Notes: a model not told the origin generated them from the sequence alone. Shown: positions 1 to 9,811, counted from the stretch's first letter. The stretch is DNA of 50,582 nt from an uncultured Clostridium sp. (GCA_902492105.1 CABUKD010000009.1:1-50582), one strand, 5' to 3'. Translations and numbers: made by a program.

Positions 1-15
1 TAAGACTTATTTGTT

Positions 16-79
16 CAAACCCCAGAAAAAATTTCTGGGGTTTGTCAACAGTCTGAGGTGGCTTTGCCATCTTTTTAGT
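16..79 (+). terminator. Tandem hairpins ending an upstream gene
   Basis: A 13-bp hairpin (16-28 with 32-44, 3-nt loop) is followed by a second short hairpin (GGTGGC/GCCATC, about 57-73) that runs into a T-rich tract. No gene precedes them in the window, so they most likely end a transcript entering from the left. The rest of 1-201 is AT-rich, with a possible extended -10 near 156-163 for the next gene. Confidence 0.6.
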
Positions 80-201
80 TATTATAAGAAAAATTACTAT
101 ACTATACATATTTGAAAAAAAATTATAATTATGTATTTACAAAATACAAATTTGTGATATAATTATTATAAATTTACATATATTGTAAAAAAGGAGATTA
201 T

Positions 202-1563
202 ATGTTAATTCAATTTAAAATTAAAAATTTTAAATCATTTTATCACGACACTGTTATTAATATGGTTGCAGATACTAAAAAACAGGAATTGAAAAATAAT
301 TTAATATCAATTCCACTAACTAAGAAAGGAAAAAAGATATTACCTGCCATAGTAATTTATGGTTCAAATGCTAGTGGAAAAACTTCTATTATAGAAGCAT
401 TTAATACTTTTAAAAGAATTATTATAAATGGTACTATTAGTAAAAGTATTAATAATGGTGCCATTAATAGACTTGAAATTTGTCCATTTATTCATGATAT
501 TCAAAAAATTGGTGAACCTATAGAGTTTGAAATTACCTTTCAATCGAAATTAAATATTTATAATTATCTTTTAAGTTTTCAGGTTAATTCACCTTTTAAT
601 AAAAATGAAAGAATGATAAAAAAAGAAGTGTTAAATATTATTCATTACCAAGAATTTGGAAATTCAATCAAAGAAGAAAAATTAAATTTATTTGAAAGAA
701 TTGAGAACCAAATTCATTTAAATAATAGTAAAGAAGTACTAGATATATATAATAAAACAGAAAAATATGGCGAAGAATTAAAAACAAAAGAAAAGGACTT
801 TAGTGAAAATTTAGATCAAGAAGGCCTATTTTTAAATAATGCTTATAAAAGCACCATTAGTTTGAAAATTGTAAATGATATTTTAGACTGGTTTCAAAAT
901 GATTTATTTGTTGTTACTAATTTTAATAAAAAAATAAGTAATATCAATTTTAATATAGAAGATGAGGAAGAAAACTCTCTTTATGGAAATAAAGTAATTG
1001 ATAGGTTATTAAAATTAGCGGATTTTGGACCTCAAAAAATACTTTTTGCAAAACATAAAGACCAAGTAGAAAATCGAGATAAATATATCTTAACATCAGC
1101 GTATAAACCAAAGGGCTATCATGAAGGAGGGTTATTGATTCCTGCTGAATTTATAGAATCAAGAGGTACCACAAAGCTCCTTGATTTTTGGATGGCACTT
1201 ATGAATTTCTTACCTAAAGGAGGAACAATGGTAATTGATGAATTAGATGCTTCTCTACATCCAGAATTAATTTATGGAATTATTGAGTTATTTCAAAATC
1301 CAGAAGTTAATAAAAAAGGTGCACAACTTATTTTTAATACTCATAATCCTATCTATTTACAAAAAACTTTATTTAGAAGAGATCAAATTCTATTTGTAGA
1401 AAAAGATGAAAAGACTTATATGAGCACTATTTATAGACTTTCCGATTTTGATGTGTATACAACAAACAATTATTTAAAAAAATATTTTGAAGGAGACTTT
1501 GGGGCATTGCCATATATTGATTTTAGAAGTGCAATGGAGGTAAATGAAAAAAACAATGGCTGA
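202..1563 (+). CDS. RloA/AbiLi-like AAA15 family ATPase (defence system subunit)
   Basis: This 453-residue protein looks like an SMC/RecF-type ATPase of the AAA15/AAA_21 group. It begins with the typical IKNFKSF segment, has a Walker A GSNASGKT at about 54-61, and a late Walker B (VIDELDASLHPE, about 343-354) followed by FNTHNP, the usual H-loop region. Between them lies a long helical insertion (about 120-280). Members paired with a RloB-type gene act in abortive-infection phage defence (AbiL, RloAB; PARIS is a related architecture). The next gene overlaps its end by 20 bases, so the two are translationally coupled. An AAGGAG-like site lies just before the ATG. The family is clear; the defence role is inferred from the pairing. 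Confidence 0.8.
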   Translation: MLIQFKIKNFKSFYHDTVINMVADTKKQELKNNLISIPLTKKGKKILPAIVIYGSNASGKTSIIEAFNTFKRIIINGTISKSINNGAINRLEICPFIHDIQKIGEPIEFEITFQSKLNIYNYLLSFQVNSPFNKNERMIKKEVLNIIHYQEFGNSIKEEKLNLFERIENQIHLNNSKEVLDIYNKTEKYGEELKTKEKDFSENLDQEGLFLNNAYKSTISLKIVNDILDWFQNDLFVVTNFNKKISNINFNIEDEEENSLYGNKVIDRLLKLADFGPQKILFAKHKDQVENRDKYILTSAYKPKGYHEGGLLIPAEFIESRGTTKLLDFWMALMNFLPKGGTMVIDELDASLHPELIYGIIELFQNPEVNKKGAQLIFNTHNPIYLQKTLFRRDQILFVEKDEKTYMSTIYRLSDFDVYTTNNYLKKYFEGDFGALPYIDFRSAMEVNEKNNG

Positions 1564-2170
1564 GAAGACACAAATACGAAAAACATATCATTGCTATTAT
1601 GAAGGATTACAGGAAGAAAAATATTTTAAACGTTTAAAGGAACTGATTGAAACCAATTGGCCAAATGTAAAAATTACTTTTTACAAAGTAGCAAAATTAA
1701 ATACTTTGGTTCATGATACAACTTCAGTAAAGAAAATAGCTGTATTTGATTATGATTCTGACCCAAGTAATTTTGAAGAAAAAGTGAAAATGTGTACGAA
1801 AGCTAATATTCAAGTACTTTATAGTAACTTAAATTTTGATTTATGGCTATTATGGCACAAGAAAAAATTCAATAGCAAAGTGGATTATAATAATGACTAT
1901 CAAGATGAAATTAGAAAAGTTTATCACTTGCAAAATAGTAAAACCAAAAAGGATAATATTAAAGAAGAAAAGAATATTGAACATATCTTAAAACAAATTA
2001 CAATAAATGAAATACAAACAGCAATTGTAAATGCAAAAGAAGTAATGAGTCAAAAAAACAAAACGGATAATAAGAAAGTAAATTCAAAATTTTCTTATTA
2101 TCCAAATCCAGCAACGAATATACATGAATTTATAGAAGAACTCATGAAAAAAACAGGTATTCATTTTTAA
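1544..2170 (+). CDS. RloB/AbiLii-like Toprim-fold effector
   Basis: This 208-residue protein has the RloB family layout: an early acidic YYEGLQEEKYF segment (Glu around residue 20), a DYDSD acidic cluster (about 69-73), and a LNFDLWLLWH motif near 100-110. E plus DxD spacing fits a Toprim-like metal-binding nuclease fold. It is expected to be the effector restrained by the preceding ATPase. GGAGG lies at 1536-1540, only 3 bases before the chosen ATG; an in-frame ATG at 1556 is an alternative. The gene converges on yabG, and the two stop codons nearly touch once the yabG frameshift is corrected. No phage or insertion sequence genes flank the pair. Confidence 0.75.
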   Translation: MKKTMAEKTQIRKTYHCYYEGLQEEKYFKRLKELIETNWPNVKITFYKVAKLNTLVHDTTSVKKIAVFDYDSDPSNFEEKVKMCTKANIQVLYSNLNFDLWLLWHKKKFNSKVDYNNDYQDEIRKVYHLQNSKTKKDNIKEEKNIEHILKQITINEIQTAIVNAKEVMSQKNKTDNKKVNSKFSYYPNPATNIHEFIEELMKKTGIHF

Positions 2171-2995
2171 ATCATCATAATTTTCTTTTTGCCTTGCCCA
2201 CCAGTTCCGGCTAATTCCCCTTTGCCCATCTCTTAATTCATTTTCAATATCATGGATAGTAACAAAGCGTTCTTCTGTAGTAATAGCTACCTTTTCAGCC
2301 ACTATTAAAGGATCCATAAAATCAATTAAAATACGAGCAGGAGAAGAAGCAAAATTAGCACCTGCAATCATTAAACCTTCGTAGTAACTTTGGCAAGCAC
2401 CGGCAAAAATAACTAAATCTTTTGGCAAGGATTGTTTTCTTGCCTCTTCCACTGTTTTGATAAAATATTTTGAATTTCGATAATTATATAAATCATTAAA
2501 TTTAGTACCTTTTCGGATCATACCATCATGTCCAGTAATTACTAGAACATCAGGAGTATATCTTTGAAGCAGTATGGAAATAGCAAAAGGTTGTCTTCTT
2601 TCTGGGATATTTCTAACAATAGCATTCAAACCAACCTTCCTATAATAGCGTCTTGATTTTTCCGCATATTTTTTATCTCCATCAATATGCAGAATTTTAC
2701 CAGTATATACAATCATTTTTTCACGCGAAAAATAGCTTTTCTTTAAACTTTTTTCATAATTTTCAATACGCTTTGCAACTTTTTCTTCAAAATTTCTTAC
2801 ATGTTCTTCTACTTGTTTTACATTAAAAAGTTCTAAATCCTCTACTGGACTATCTGCTTGAATACGAATGGTAAGACCTTTTAAAATAGCAAATTCTTTG
2901 TTATTATTAGTTTTCACAATACGTTCTACAACAAATACAATATCTTTCCCATAGGAAAGCCTTCCTACAATATCACCTTTTCTAATTTTTCTCAT
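2167..2995 (-). CDS. yabG: Sporulation-specific protease YabG (C-terminus frameshifted)
   Basis: YabG is the coat-associated cysteine protease that trims spore coat proteins. The conserved TGHDG (His156) and FAGACQ (Cys201) segments match the catalytic His and Cys expected for the family. As sequenced, the reading frame runs to 2084 and ends in an unlikely Trp-rich tail that overlaps rloB. Dropping one C in the GCCGG at 2207-2211 gives a glycine/lysine-rich tail (GTGGQGKKK) and a stop at 2167, for about 275 residues, which I consider the real end. An AAGGGATG-type ribosome site precedes the start. As in Bacillus, yabG lies next to and divergent from veg. Confidence 0.85.
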
Positions 2996-3193
2996 ATTCT
3001 ACATCCCTTCTAATTTGAAGATTTGTTTCTCATCATGCTATGATATTTTATGTCGTTTTTTGCAAAAACGTGACAAAGAACTTTTGTTACAACTTTGTAA
3101 CAAAACTGTAATATAAATGTAATATTAACAAAGAAAATGGACGAAAGTATTGAAAATAAAGAAATATAGGAACATGACACAATCTGTTATTTT

Positions 3194-3222
3194 TTGACAT
3201 TTTTACTTCCTGATGATATAAT
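3194..3222 (+). promoter_or_regulatory. Consensus sigma-A promoter of veg
   Basis: TTGACA at 3194-3199, a 17-bp spacer and TATAAT at 3217-3222 form a perfect consensus promoter about 30 bases before the veg start. The veg promoter is also exceptionally strong in Bacillus subtilis. Confidence 0.9.
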
Positions 3223-3250
3223 TTGCCTATCGTAAGGAGAGGGTGATACA

Positions 3251-3547
3251 ATGATTTTACCAAACGAAATTGCTAGTTTAAAAACAGACATTGATGAAAG
3301 AGTGGGGCAAAAGATAATTGTAAGAGGTTCACTTGGAAGATGTAAGTCCTTTGAAAAAGAAGCCACAATAGAAAAAACATATTCAAATCTTTTTGTGATT
3401 AAATATGATGAAGAAAAAAGAAATGTTACCTATAGTTATACTGATGTTTTAACAAGAACTGTAGAAGTAGACGTATTTGATGGAACTGGCTATAGTCCAC
3501 TAGTTCCTCCAACTATAAAAAACAAACCACAAAGAAATTTAGCTTAA
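3251..3547 (+). CDS. veg: Veg protein (biofilm/sporulation-associated small protein)
   Basis: This 98-residue protein matches the Veg family, small proteins with an SH3-like fold. Recognisable parts are the VGQKIIVRGSLGR stretch and the YSYTDVLTRTVEV segment. In Bacillus, Veg promotes biofilm matrix expression and is made at very high levels; the consensus promoter here fits strong expression. A ribosome site AAGGAGAGG lies upstream of the ATG. The C-terminal proline-rich tail is a little longer than in Bacillus Veg. A terminator follows at 3633-3660. The gene order yabG-veg is conserved across spore formers. Confidence 0.88.
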   Translation: MILPNEIASLKTDIDERVGQKIIVRGSLGRCKSFEKEATIEKTYSNLFVIKYDEEKRNVTYSYTDVLTRTVEVDVFDGTGYSPLVPPTIKNKPQRNLA

Positions 3548-3632
3548 CATCTATCATAACTATCAAAAAACTTAAGATAATATAGCAACAAATAACAAAC
3601 AACAATTAAAAAATAACGAACAAATAATAAGA

Positions 3633-3660
3633 AAATTCCTAAACTTAGGAATTTTTTTTT
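3633..3660 (+). terminator. Rho-independent terminator after veg
   Basis: A 9-bp stem (3633-3641 with 3646-3654) runs directly into a long T tract. It separates veg from the sporulation gene at 3714. Confidence 0.85.
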
Positions 3661-3713
3661 GGTCTTGTCAATATATATGAATTAGGAAAAAAGAAATAGG
3701 AGGGAAAAGAGAA

Positions 3714-5252
3714 ATGGCAATTGAAACATCAAAGGATAATTTGGTATTAAATCAAATTGTAAGTCAAAAGAAAGATACTTTTATGGTAGAAAGTGACTGC
3801 ATCGTTCCAGATAGTAAACCAGATATATTAAATGTAATTAGCAATAGTGGAATTGTGTGTATCTATAAAAAAGAAATATTGGACGGAAAAATAAAAATGG
3901 ATGGATGTGTAAATACCTATATTATGTATTTAGCAGATACGGAAGAAGAAACAAAGGTAAGAAGTTTAAATACCAATCTAGATTTTAACCAAACAATTGA
4001 TATGGATAATGTAACTTCTAACATGACATTAGATATGAATGTAACATTAAAAAGTATTGACTGTAGAGTATTAAATGGAAGAAAAGTTCACATGAAAGCT
4101 ATTTTAGAAGTGGAAAGTAGAGTCTTTTCTAATGAAACAGTAGAATACATTAGCCAAATTAATCAATTACCAGATGTGCAATGTTTAAATCGTAATTTTC
4201 AAATTAATTCCTTAATAGGAAGTGGAAGTACAAAAGTATATGCAAAAGACACCATTACCATAGATGCAGCAGATAACTTGGTAGAAGTAATGAAAACAGA
4301 TTTAAAAGTTACTAATCGCGATACTAAAATTAGCTATAATAAAGTGCTAATTAAAGCAGATTTGCAAGTAAAATTAATTTATTTAACAGAAGATAATCGA
4401 ATTGCTATCAAAGAATCTAGCATTCCAGTAGTAGGTTTTATAGATTTACCAAACATTAGTGAAGAACATATTTGTGATGTAAAATATGAAATTAAAAATC
4501 TAATTGTAAAGCCAAATAATGTAGAGGATCATTCTATTTATGTAGAAGCAGAAATTGAAGTATACTGTGAAGCTTATGAAAATAAAAAACTACAAATGAT
4601 TCAAGATTTATATAGTCCAACAGTTAATTTGCAATTTACGCAAAGAAAAATAAAAGTAATGCAAACCAAGCAAACCAAACAACAAGTATGTAATATTCGT
4701 GAAAAACAAACAATTCCGGAAATTGGAACAAGAAAAATTTATGATGTAGAAGTAATGCCAATCATTCAAGAACAAACTATTTTAAAAGACCGTATTGTAT
4801 ATGGAGGAGAAGTACAGTTAAACTTTATATATGCTACTAGTGGAAATACTGGAATGGAAACAAAAGAGATGGCAATACCATTTAACTTTTCTATGGATTT
4901 TGAGGGAATACAAGTAGATAGCCATATAGATACTATTATAGAAATAGGTATGCAAGATTTTATTGTAATGCCAGATGAAAGCATTGAGATAAAAATAGAG
5001 TTAAATTTTACCGCCATTAGTGGAAGAGATACCAATATTTCTATTATTGACGAAATTACACAATCAGAAGACACAAGAACGAAAAACTCTTATAGCATGA
5101 TAATCTATTTTGCAAAACCGGGAGATACTCTATGGAAAATTGCAAAAAAATTTGGTAGTACAGTAGATGAAATAGCAAGGGTGAATGGAATTGAAGATGT
5201 AGACAATTTACAAGTAGGAAGACAATTATTTATTCCTAGATACCATGGATGA
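3714..5252 (+). CDS. DUF3794 (SPOCS) and LysM domain spore protein
   Basis: This 512-residue protein has repeated DUF3794 domains (a SPOCS domain found in spore coat proteins) through about residue 450, with repeated phrases such as VVEVMKTDLKV and VYVEAEIEV-type strands. A C-terminal LysM module (about 467-511, GDTLWKIAKKFGSTVDEIA) should bind peptidoglycan. The likely role is a coat or cortex-interface morphogenetic protein like those next to yunB or spoVID in other clostridia. GGAGGGAAAAGAGAA precedes the ATG. Its last 8 bases overlap the start of yunB, so they form one operon. No signal peptide is seen, as expected for a mother-cell protein. Confidence 0.82.
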   Translation: MAIETSKDNLVLNQIVSQKKDTFMVESDCIVPDSKPDILNVISNSGIVCIYKKEILDGKIKMDGCVNTYIMYLADTEEETKVRSLNTNLDFNQTIDMDNVTSNMTLDMNVTLKSIDCRVLNGRKVHMKAILEVESRVFSNETVEYISQINQLPDVQCLNRNFQINSLIGSGSTKVYAKDTITIDAADNLVEVMKTDLKVTNRDTKISYNKVLIKADLQVKLIYLTEDNRIAIKESSIPVVGFIDLPNISEEHICDVKYEIKNLIVKPNNVEDHSIYVEAEIEVYCEAYENKKLQMIQDLYSPTVNLQFTQRKIKVMQTKQTKQQVCNIREKQTIPEIGTRKIYDVEVMPIIQEQTILKDRIVYGGEVQLNFIYATSGNTGMETKEMAIPFNFSMDFEGIQVDSHIDTIIEIGMQDFIVMPDESIEIKIELNFTAISGRDTNISIIDEITQSEDTRTKNSYSMIIYFAKPGDTLWKIAKKFGSTVDEIARVNGIEDVDNLQVGRQLFIPRYHG

Positions 5253-5991
5253 AAAAATCTATTCTAGAAATAATTTAAGACTATCAAAGCTATTGGAAAA
5301 ATTTTCTTCTCAAACATCTTTACCAAAAAGAAAAGATCCTAAAAAGCTAAAAAAGAGAAGAAGATTAGCTTATATGGTAATTATTTTAATCATTGCCTTT
5401 AGTTTTGCCTACTTTGTGCTAAAAGCAATAGAACCAGTAATAGAAGCACAATGCAAAAGTATGGCAAAATCTATAGCAACTAAAATTTCCAATCGAGAAG
5501 CAACTAATGTTATGGCAAATTATGAATATGATGACTTACTTAACATTACCAAAGATGAAAAAGGCAATGTGAAAATGGTAGGAACAAATATCATAACCGT
5601 AAATGAAATTATTTCAGATATTCCTATTCGTATTCAAGAAGAAATGGAAAAGAGTGAAAATAACAGTTTTGCTATTCGATTAGGAAGTTTTTTTGGAAGT
5701 AAGTTACTCTCTGGAATGGGACCAAATATTAAAATACACATGGAAATAGCAGGAGACTTAGATACAGATTTAAAATCCGAATTTGTATCAGCAGGAATTA
5801 ACCAAACACTCCATAGAATCTACTTAGAAATTAAATGCAACGTTATTATTTTAACACCATTCGAAACCATGGAAGAACAAATTGTTAATCAAGTACTATT
5901 AGCAGAAGGGGTAATTGTAGGAGAAGTGCCTAGTAGTTATTACCATTTAGAAGGAATTACCGCAAAAGATACATTAGAGGTAGTTGATTAG
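5245..5991 (+). CDS. yunB: Sporulation protein YunB
   Basis: This 248-residue protein has a basic N-terminus, one membrane helix at about 46-66 (MVIILIIAFSFAYFVLKAI), and then an extracytoplasmic domain with the family features IVTVNEIISDIPIRIQ-like and RLGSFFGSKLLSGMGPNI. YunB is a SigE-regulated membrane protein of unknown mechanism needed for efficient spore formation. It overlaps the upstream SPOCS/LysM gene by 8 bases. A large inverted-repeat element begins immediately after its stop codon. Confidence 0.85.
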   Translation: MDEKIYSRNNLRLSKLLEKFSSQTSLPKRKDPKKLKKRRRLAYMVIILIIAFSFAYFVLKAIEPVIEAQCKSMAKSIATKISNREATNVMANYEYDDLLNITKDEKGNVKMVGTNIITVNEIISDIPIRIQEEMEKSENNSFAIRLGSFFGSKLLSGMGPNIKIHMEIAGDLDTDLKSEFVSAGINQTLHRIYLEIKCNVIILTPFETMEEQIVNQVLLAEGVIVGEVPSSYYHLEGITAKDTLEVVD

Positions 5992-6225
5992 CATGTTAGA
6001 GGCGAGATTGTCCTAAAATATTATAAAGTATAACTAAAGCATTAGGATTGTCTTTTTCAATTTTTAAAACCTTTCCCCTTTTGGACAGCTGTAATTCGCA
6101 TAAATGCCTCAAACAGCTGTCACAATGGTCACCCACGCAAGGCTTAAAAATTTCAAAAGACAATCCTAATACTTTTATTAAAAGAAATTTACTTTAATTT
6201 TAGGACAACTCCGTCCTCAGCTAAG
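5992..6225. repeat. Large intergenic inverted-repeat element (MITE-like or structured RNA)
   Basis: Two arms pair over more than 200 bases. 6008-6019 pairs with 6197-6208 (12 bp). 6041-6056 pairs with 6155-6170 (16 bp), continuing after a small internal loop with 6059-6067 against 6144-6152. Near the centre, GACAGCTGT at 6084-6092 pairs with ACAGCTGTC at 6113-6121. Weaker complementarity extends outward to about 5993 and 6222. No open reading frame or target-site duplication is evident. It fills the gap between yunB and the next gene. Confidence 0.7.
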
Positions 6226-6228
6226 CTC

Positions 6229-6257
6229 TTGCATAATTAAAACTAGTGTAGTAAAAT
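6229..6257 (+). promoter_or_regulatory. Candidate sigma-A promoter for the 6292 gene
   Basis: TTGCAT at 6229-6234, a 17-bp spacer and TAAAAT at 6252-6257 stand about 35 bases before the next start codon and just outside the inverted-repeat element. Confidence 0.5.
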
Positions 6258-6291
6258 AGGGAAAGATAAGAAAGCAGGAGAGTATCAGAAA

Positions 6292-7698
6292 ATGAGTAAA
6301 ACAGAGAAAATAAAGTGGAGAAGATTAGATAATTCTGCTAAACTATTTCCTATTGTAGCAAATAAGAAGTTTAGTAGTATTTATCGCATGAGTGTAGTTT
6401 TGACACAAAATATAGAGCCAGAACTTTTAAAACAGGCAATAGATGAAACTTTAAAAGCATTCACTTCTTTTAAAGTATGCTTAAAAAAAGGATTCTTTTG
6501 GTATTATTTAGAAGAAAATGAAAAAGAGGTAATTTTACACAAAGAAGAAACCTATCCATGTCGTTATATGGATAAAAAGGCAAACAATGGTTATCTTTTT
6601 AAAGTAACATATTACCAAAACAAAATAAATGTGGAAATTTTTCATGCTTTAACAGATGGAAGTACTGCTATTGAATTTATAAAAACAATAGTTTATTATT
6701 ATTTGAATTTATGCTATCCAAATCAATTTAAAGAACCTTTTACCATAAAAAAAGTACAAGCAGATACCAAAAATATAGAAGATAGTTATTTAAAAAATTA
6801 CGAAAAGCATTTACATGGCAAAGAAAATTCGGAAAAAGCTTATATTTTAAAAGGAAACAAATTATTACCTTATCAAGTAGGAGTAACCCATGGTTTTATT
6901 AGTTTAAAACCGGTTATCAAAACTTGCAGAAAATTAAAAGTAACTGTAACAGAATATTTTACGGCTGTTTTAATTTATACTATTTTTAAACAGCAAAAAC
7001 AAACTAAAAGTAAAAGACCAATAAAAGTGTGTATTCCCGTAAATTTGAAAAATTATTTTGACTCTACTACTGTTAGTAACTTTTTTTCTTATATGACCAT
7101 TGTAGCGAAAAACACACAAATTGACTTAGATGATTTTGAATTAATATTAGCTTTTGTGAGAAATAATTTTAAGAATAAGTTACAAAAACAAGAAATTGCT
7201 AAAACCATGGCACATACTGTAAGAATGGGAAACAGTATTTATATTCGTATGATACCATTACCTATTAAAAAGCTTATTTTGAAAATGATTTATGGTGAAA
7301 TTCAAAAATATACTACTACTACTTTTTCTAATTTGGGCAAAATCAATTTTTTGCCAGAATATGAACCATATGTAGACCAATTCTTTTTTATCATAGGACC
7401 AGAAAAGGCAGAAAAAATTAAATGTACAGCTTGTTCTTATGGAAATAATATTGTATTTTCTTTTGCGTCTATTTTACAAAATAATGAATTAGAAAAAAGT
7501 TTCTTTCAATTTTTAACAGATCATGGAATGCCAAATACAGTAGTAACAAACGGTATTTATGATAAAAATCAAACAACTTTGTATCCAAAAATCAATACTT
7601 TATTAATAGAAGAAGTAATTGAAAAAATGAAAGAGAAAAAAGAAGAAAAACAAAAAATAAGCTTGAAAGAAAAAATAAAACGAAAATTTCATTTTTAA
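6292..7698 (+). CDS. Condensation-domain-like acyltransferase (alcohol acetyltransferase family)
   Basis: This 468-residue protein resembles the PapA/alcohol acetyltransferase branch of the condensation-domain superfamily. It has an FHALTDGST motif (about 118-126), a variant of the HHxxxDG active site, where the second His is the catalytic base. The late segment TTTFSNLGKI matches the DFGWG-like region of the family. The tail is strongly basic (about 440-468). Substrates are probably CoA thioesters and an alcohol or amine, but cannot be read from sequence. The next gene encodes an esterase, so the pair may act on related acyl esters. GCAGGAGAG precedes the ATG. Confidence 0.7.
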   Translation: MSKTEKIKWRRLDNSAKLFPIVANKKFSSIYRMSVVLTQNIEPELLKQAIDETLKAFTSFKVCLKKGFFWYYLEENEKEVILHKEETYPCRYMDKKANNGYLFKVTYYQNKINVEIFHALTDGSTAIEFIKTIVYYYLNLCYPNQFKEPFTIKKVQADTKNIEDSYLKNYEKHLHGKENSEKAYILKGNKLLPYQVGVTHGFISLKPVIKTCRKLKVTVTEYFTAVLIYTIFKQQKQTKSKRPIKVCIPVNLKNYFDSTTVSNFFSYMTIVAKNTQIDLDDFELILAFVRNNFKNKLQKQEIAKTMAHTVRMGNSIYIRMIPLPIKKLILKMIYGEIQKYTTTTFSNLGKINFLPEYEPYVDQFFFIIGPEKAEKIKCTACSYGNNIVFSFASILQNNELEKSFFQFLTDHGMPNTVVTNGIYDKNQTTLYPKINTLLIEEVIEKMKEKKEEKQKISLKEKIKRKFHF

Positions 7699-7786
7699 AG
7701 AAGGTAATGTTTTCAGAAGCAAGTTTTTAAAAGCAGATTTTTAATTAAAAGAAAATAATAAAAACATGATAAAATGAGGAAACAAA

Positions 7787-8741
7787 ATGAAAACAAAAAT
7801 GAATAAGAAAACTAAAATATTTATTCTAATGATTAGTATTACACTCTTATTAATTCTAGGAGTAACAATAGCAATTATTCTGTATTTTTATACAGGAAAT
7901 ATTTCTTCTAAAGTACCGGAAGAGTTACTAGCTAATTATAATGTAAAAGAAGAAACATTTCAAAATAGAAGTGTATTTATTTTGAAACCAAAACAAGAAA
8001 TAGCAAATAGCAAAACAATTTTTTATTTACATGGCGGTTCTTACTTAGCAGAACTAAATGAAAGCCATTGGAAATTTTTTCAGAACATCATACAAGATAC
8101 AGGTGCTACTATTATAATCCCAGACTATCCATTAGCACCACAATATCAATATACAGATGTGTTTGATATGATTTTTCCACTTTACCAGGAAATAATACAA
8201 AAAGTAGAAAAAGAAAATTTCATATTAATGGGAGATTCAGCAGGAGGGGGAATGGCACTAGCACTGTTAGAAAAAGCTGGAGAGGGAAGCTTAGAACAGC
8301 CAAGCCAAACTATTGTAATTTCTCCATGGCTAGATGTAACTATGACAAACCCTGAAATTGAGCAAGTACAGCCAAATGATTTAATGTTAAATCAGGATTT
8401 ATTAAGACTTGCAGGAATTGCTTATGCTGGTTCAGAAGAACAAGTAAAAAATTATCTAGTTAGTCCAATTTATGGACCACTAGAAGAATTGGAAAATCTA
8501 ACTATTTATACAGGCACTAATGATATCTTAAACCCAGATGTACATAGACTTGTAGAAATGGCACAAGAGAAGCGGAATCACTATTGAGGTGGAAGAAACA
8601 CAAGGTGCAGTACATGATTGGATTTTATACCAATATACAAATCAGCAATATGCAAACGAGTTAGCACAAGAAGCTTACCAATCGTTAATTCAGCAATTAC
8701 AGGTACAAGTATCTTCACAGAAAGGTGTATTCAGGGACTGA
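7787..8741 (+). pseudogene. HSL-family alpha/beta hydrolase (esterase), frameshifted
   Basis: The first frame (7787-8587, 266 residues) has an N-terminal membrane anchor (about 9-34), the HGG oxyanion motif, the nucleophile elbow GDSAGG and the acid residue region TGTNDIL, all typical of Aes/HSL-type carboxylesterases. It stops before the catalytic His. The missing part is in the +1 frame: from about 8568 it reads EVEETQGAVHDWILYQY and ends at 8741, supplying the His. Removing one base in 8567-8573 restores a 317-residue enzyme. As written the protein lacks its catalytic His. Whether this is decay or a base-calling error cannot be decided here. Confidence 0.8.
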
Positions 8742-8885
8742 CAAATTTGACAAACAGGGCAAAAAATGCTATCATTAACTTAATATTTACATAAGAAATT
8801 GACTTTAACATAGAATTATTAACAATTATTAAAAACTAACATCAATTTTTTATCATCAATAATTAAAAATAAGGAGCTGATAGTT

Positions 8886-9587
8886 ATGGGATTGTTTGAT
8901 AAGTTCCTGCATAAAAATACAGAAGCAAAAGAAAATACTAATTCAGTAACAAGACCTGTTTCAATACCGCCATTACCTGTATTAAACCAAGTACAGCAAA
9001 TAAAAAACAAAAACGGAAGGTTATATTATCAATTAGAATATTATGATAGAACTGCACCGTATAAGCAAATGTATGATACTACACGTATTATTGTAGATGC
9101 TGTTCCAACTATGATAGCAGGACATCCAACTTACTCAGCCAAAGTTTCATGGTATGGTCAAAATGATGCTGTATATTTAGACCCTCAATATGGTGATACA
9201 GGAAGAAGAAATCAATTTACAGACGTTAAACTAGGATTAGATGTTAACAAATTTTTTAGTGATCCACAATATCAAGATGTTTTAATGCGCCAATTATTAG
9301 AAAAGAAAAGGGTAGAAAGATATATTGGAGAAGGATTAAAAGATAATCCAGCACAACCATGTGGAAACTATATAGGCTATGTAGGATATTCTATCCAATC
9401 AAACTCAAATGAATATAAAAAAATATTTTCTGGTTCTGTAGGACATGAAGTACATTACTCTAATGAAATGCTTACAAAAAGGGAAAAACATAAACAATAC
9501 CAAGAAGAACAAAGACAGGAAATGATAGCAAGAAAACAGGCAGAAATAGATCGTCTACAAAAGGAAATAGATACCTTATCAAAATAA
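8886..9587 (+). CDS. Protein of unknown function with C-terminal coiled coil
   Basis: I do not recognise this 233-residue protein. It starts MGLFDKFLHK, a pattern common in soluble clostridial proteins, then a Pro-rich linker, a central domain rich in Tyr and Gly (about 45-190), and a charged helix (about 195-233) predicted to form a coiled coil. No signal peptide or membrane segment is seen. A strong ribosome site AAGGAG precedes the ATG and a good terminator follows, so it appears to be an independent transcription unit. Confidence 0.7.
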   Translation: MGLFDKFLHKNTEAKENTNSVTRPVSIPPLPVLNQVQQIKNKNGRLYYQLEYYDRTAPYKQMYDTTRIIVDAVPTMIAGHPTYSAKVSWYGQNDAVYLDPQYGDTGRRNQFTDVKLGLDVNKFFSDPQYQDVLMRQLLEKKRVERYIGEGLKDNPAQPCGNYIGYVGYSIQSNSNEYKKIFSGSVGHEVHYSNEMLTKREKHKQYQEEQRQEMIARKQAEIDRLQKEIDTLSK

Positions 9588-9614
9588 AGTAGTCTATAAA
9601 ACAAAATTTAAACT

Positions 9615-9646
9615 AGAAGTTAGTGCAAAAGCATTAACTTCTTTTT
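9615..9646 (+). terminator. Terminator after the 8886 gene
   Basis: A 12-bp stem (9615-9626 with 9631-9642, AAAA loop, one G-T pair) is followed by five Ts. Confidence 0.85.
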
Positions 9647-9811
9647 GTTTGCTATTTTGCATGGTATATATTTATTAGTTGATTTTTTAGAAAAAAATAT
9701 TATATAATATATGAAAAACATAATATTATTTAAGTGAATACAAAAAGTGTAAATTATGAAGCAAAGAAAAGCTTATCAAACATTAAAATTATAAAAGAAG
9801 AGAGGTACACG

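Noticed and set aside
4766..5074. Minus-strand hydrophobic frame inside the DUF3794 gene
   Set aside because: Antisense shadow of a clear domain-containing gene, with no ribosome site.
9734..9811. GTG start extending the CoA-disulfide reductase
   Set aside because: The 26-residue extension has no ribosome site and the FAD-binding motif begins exactly at the ATG of 9812.
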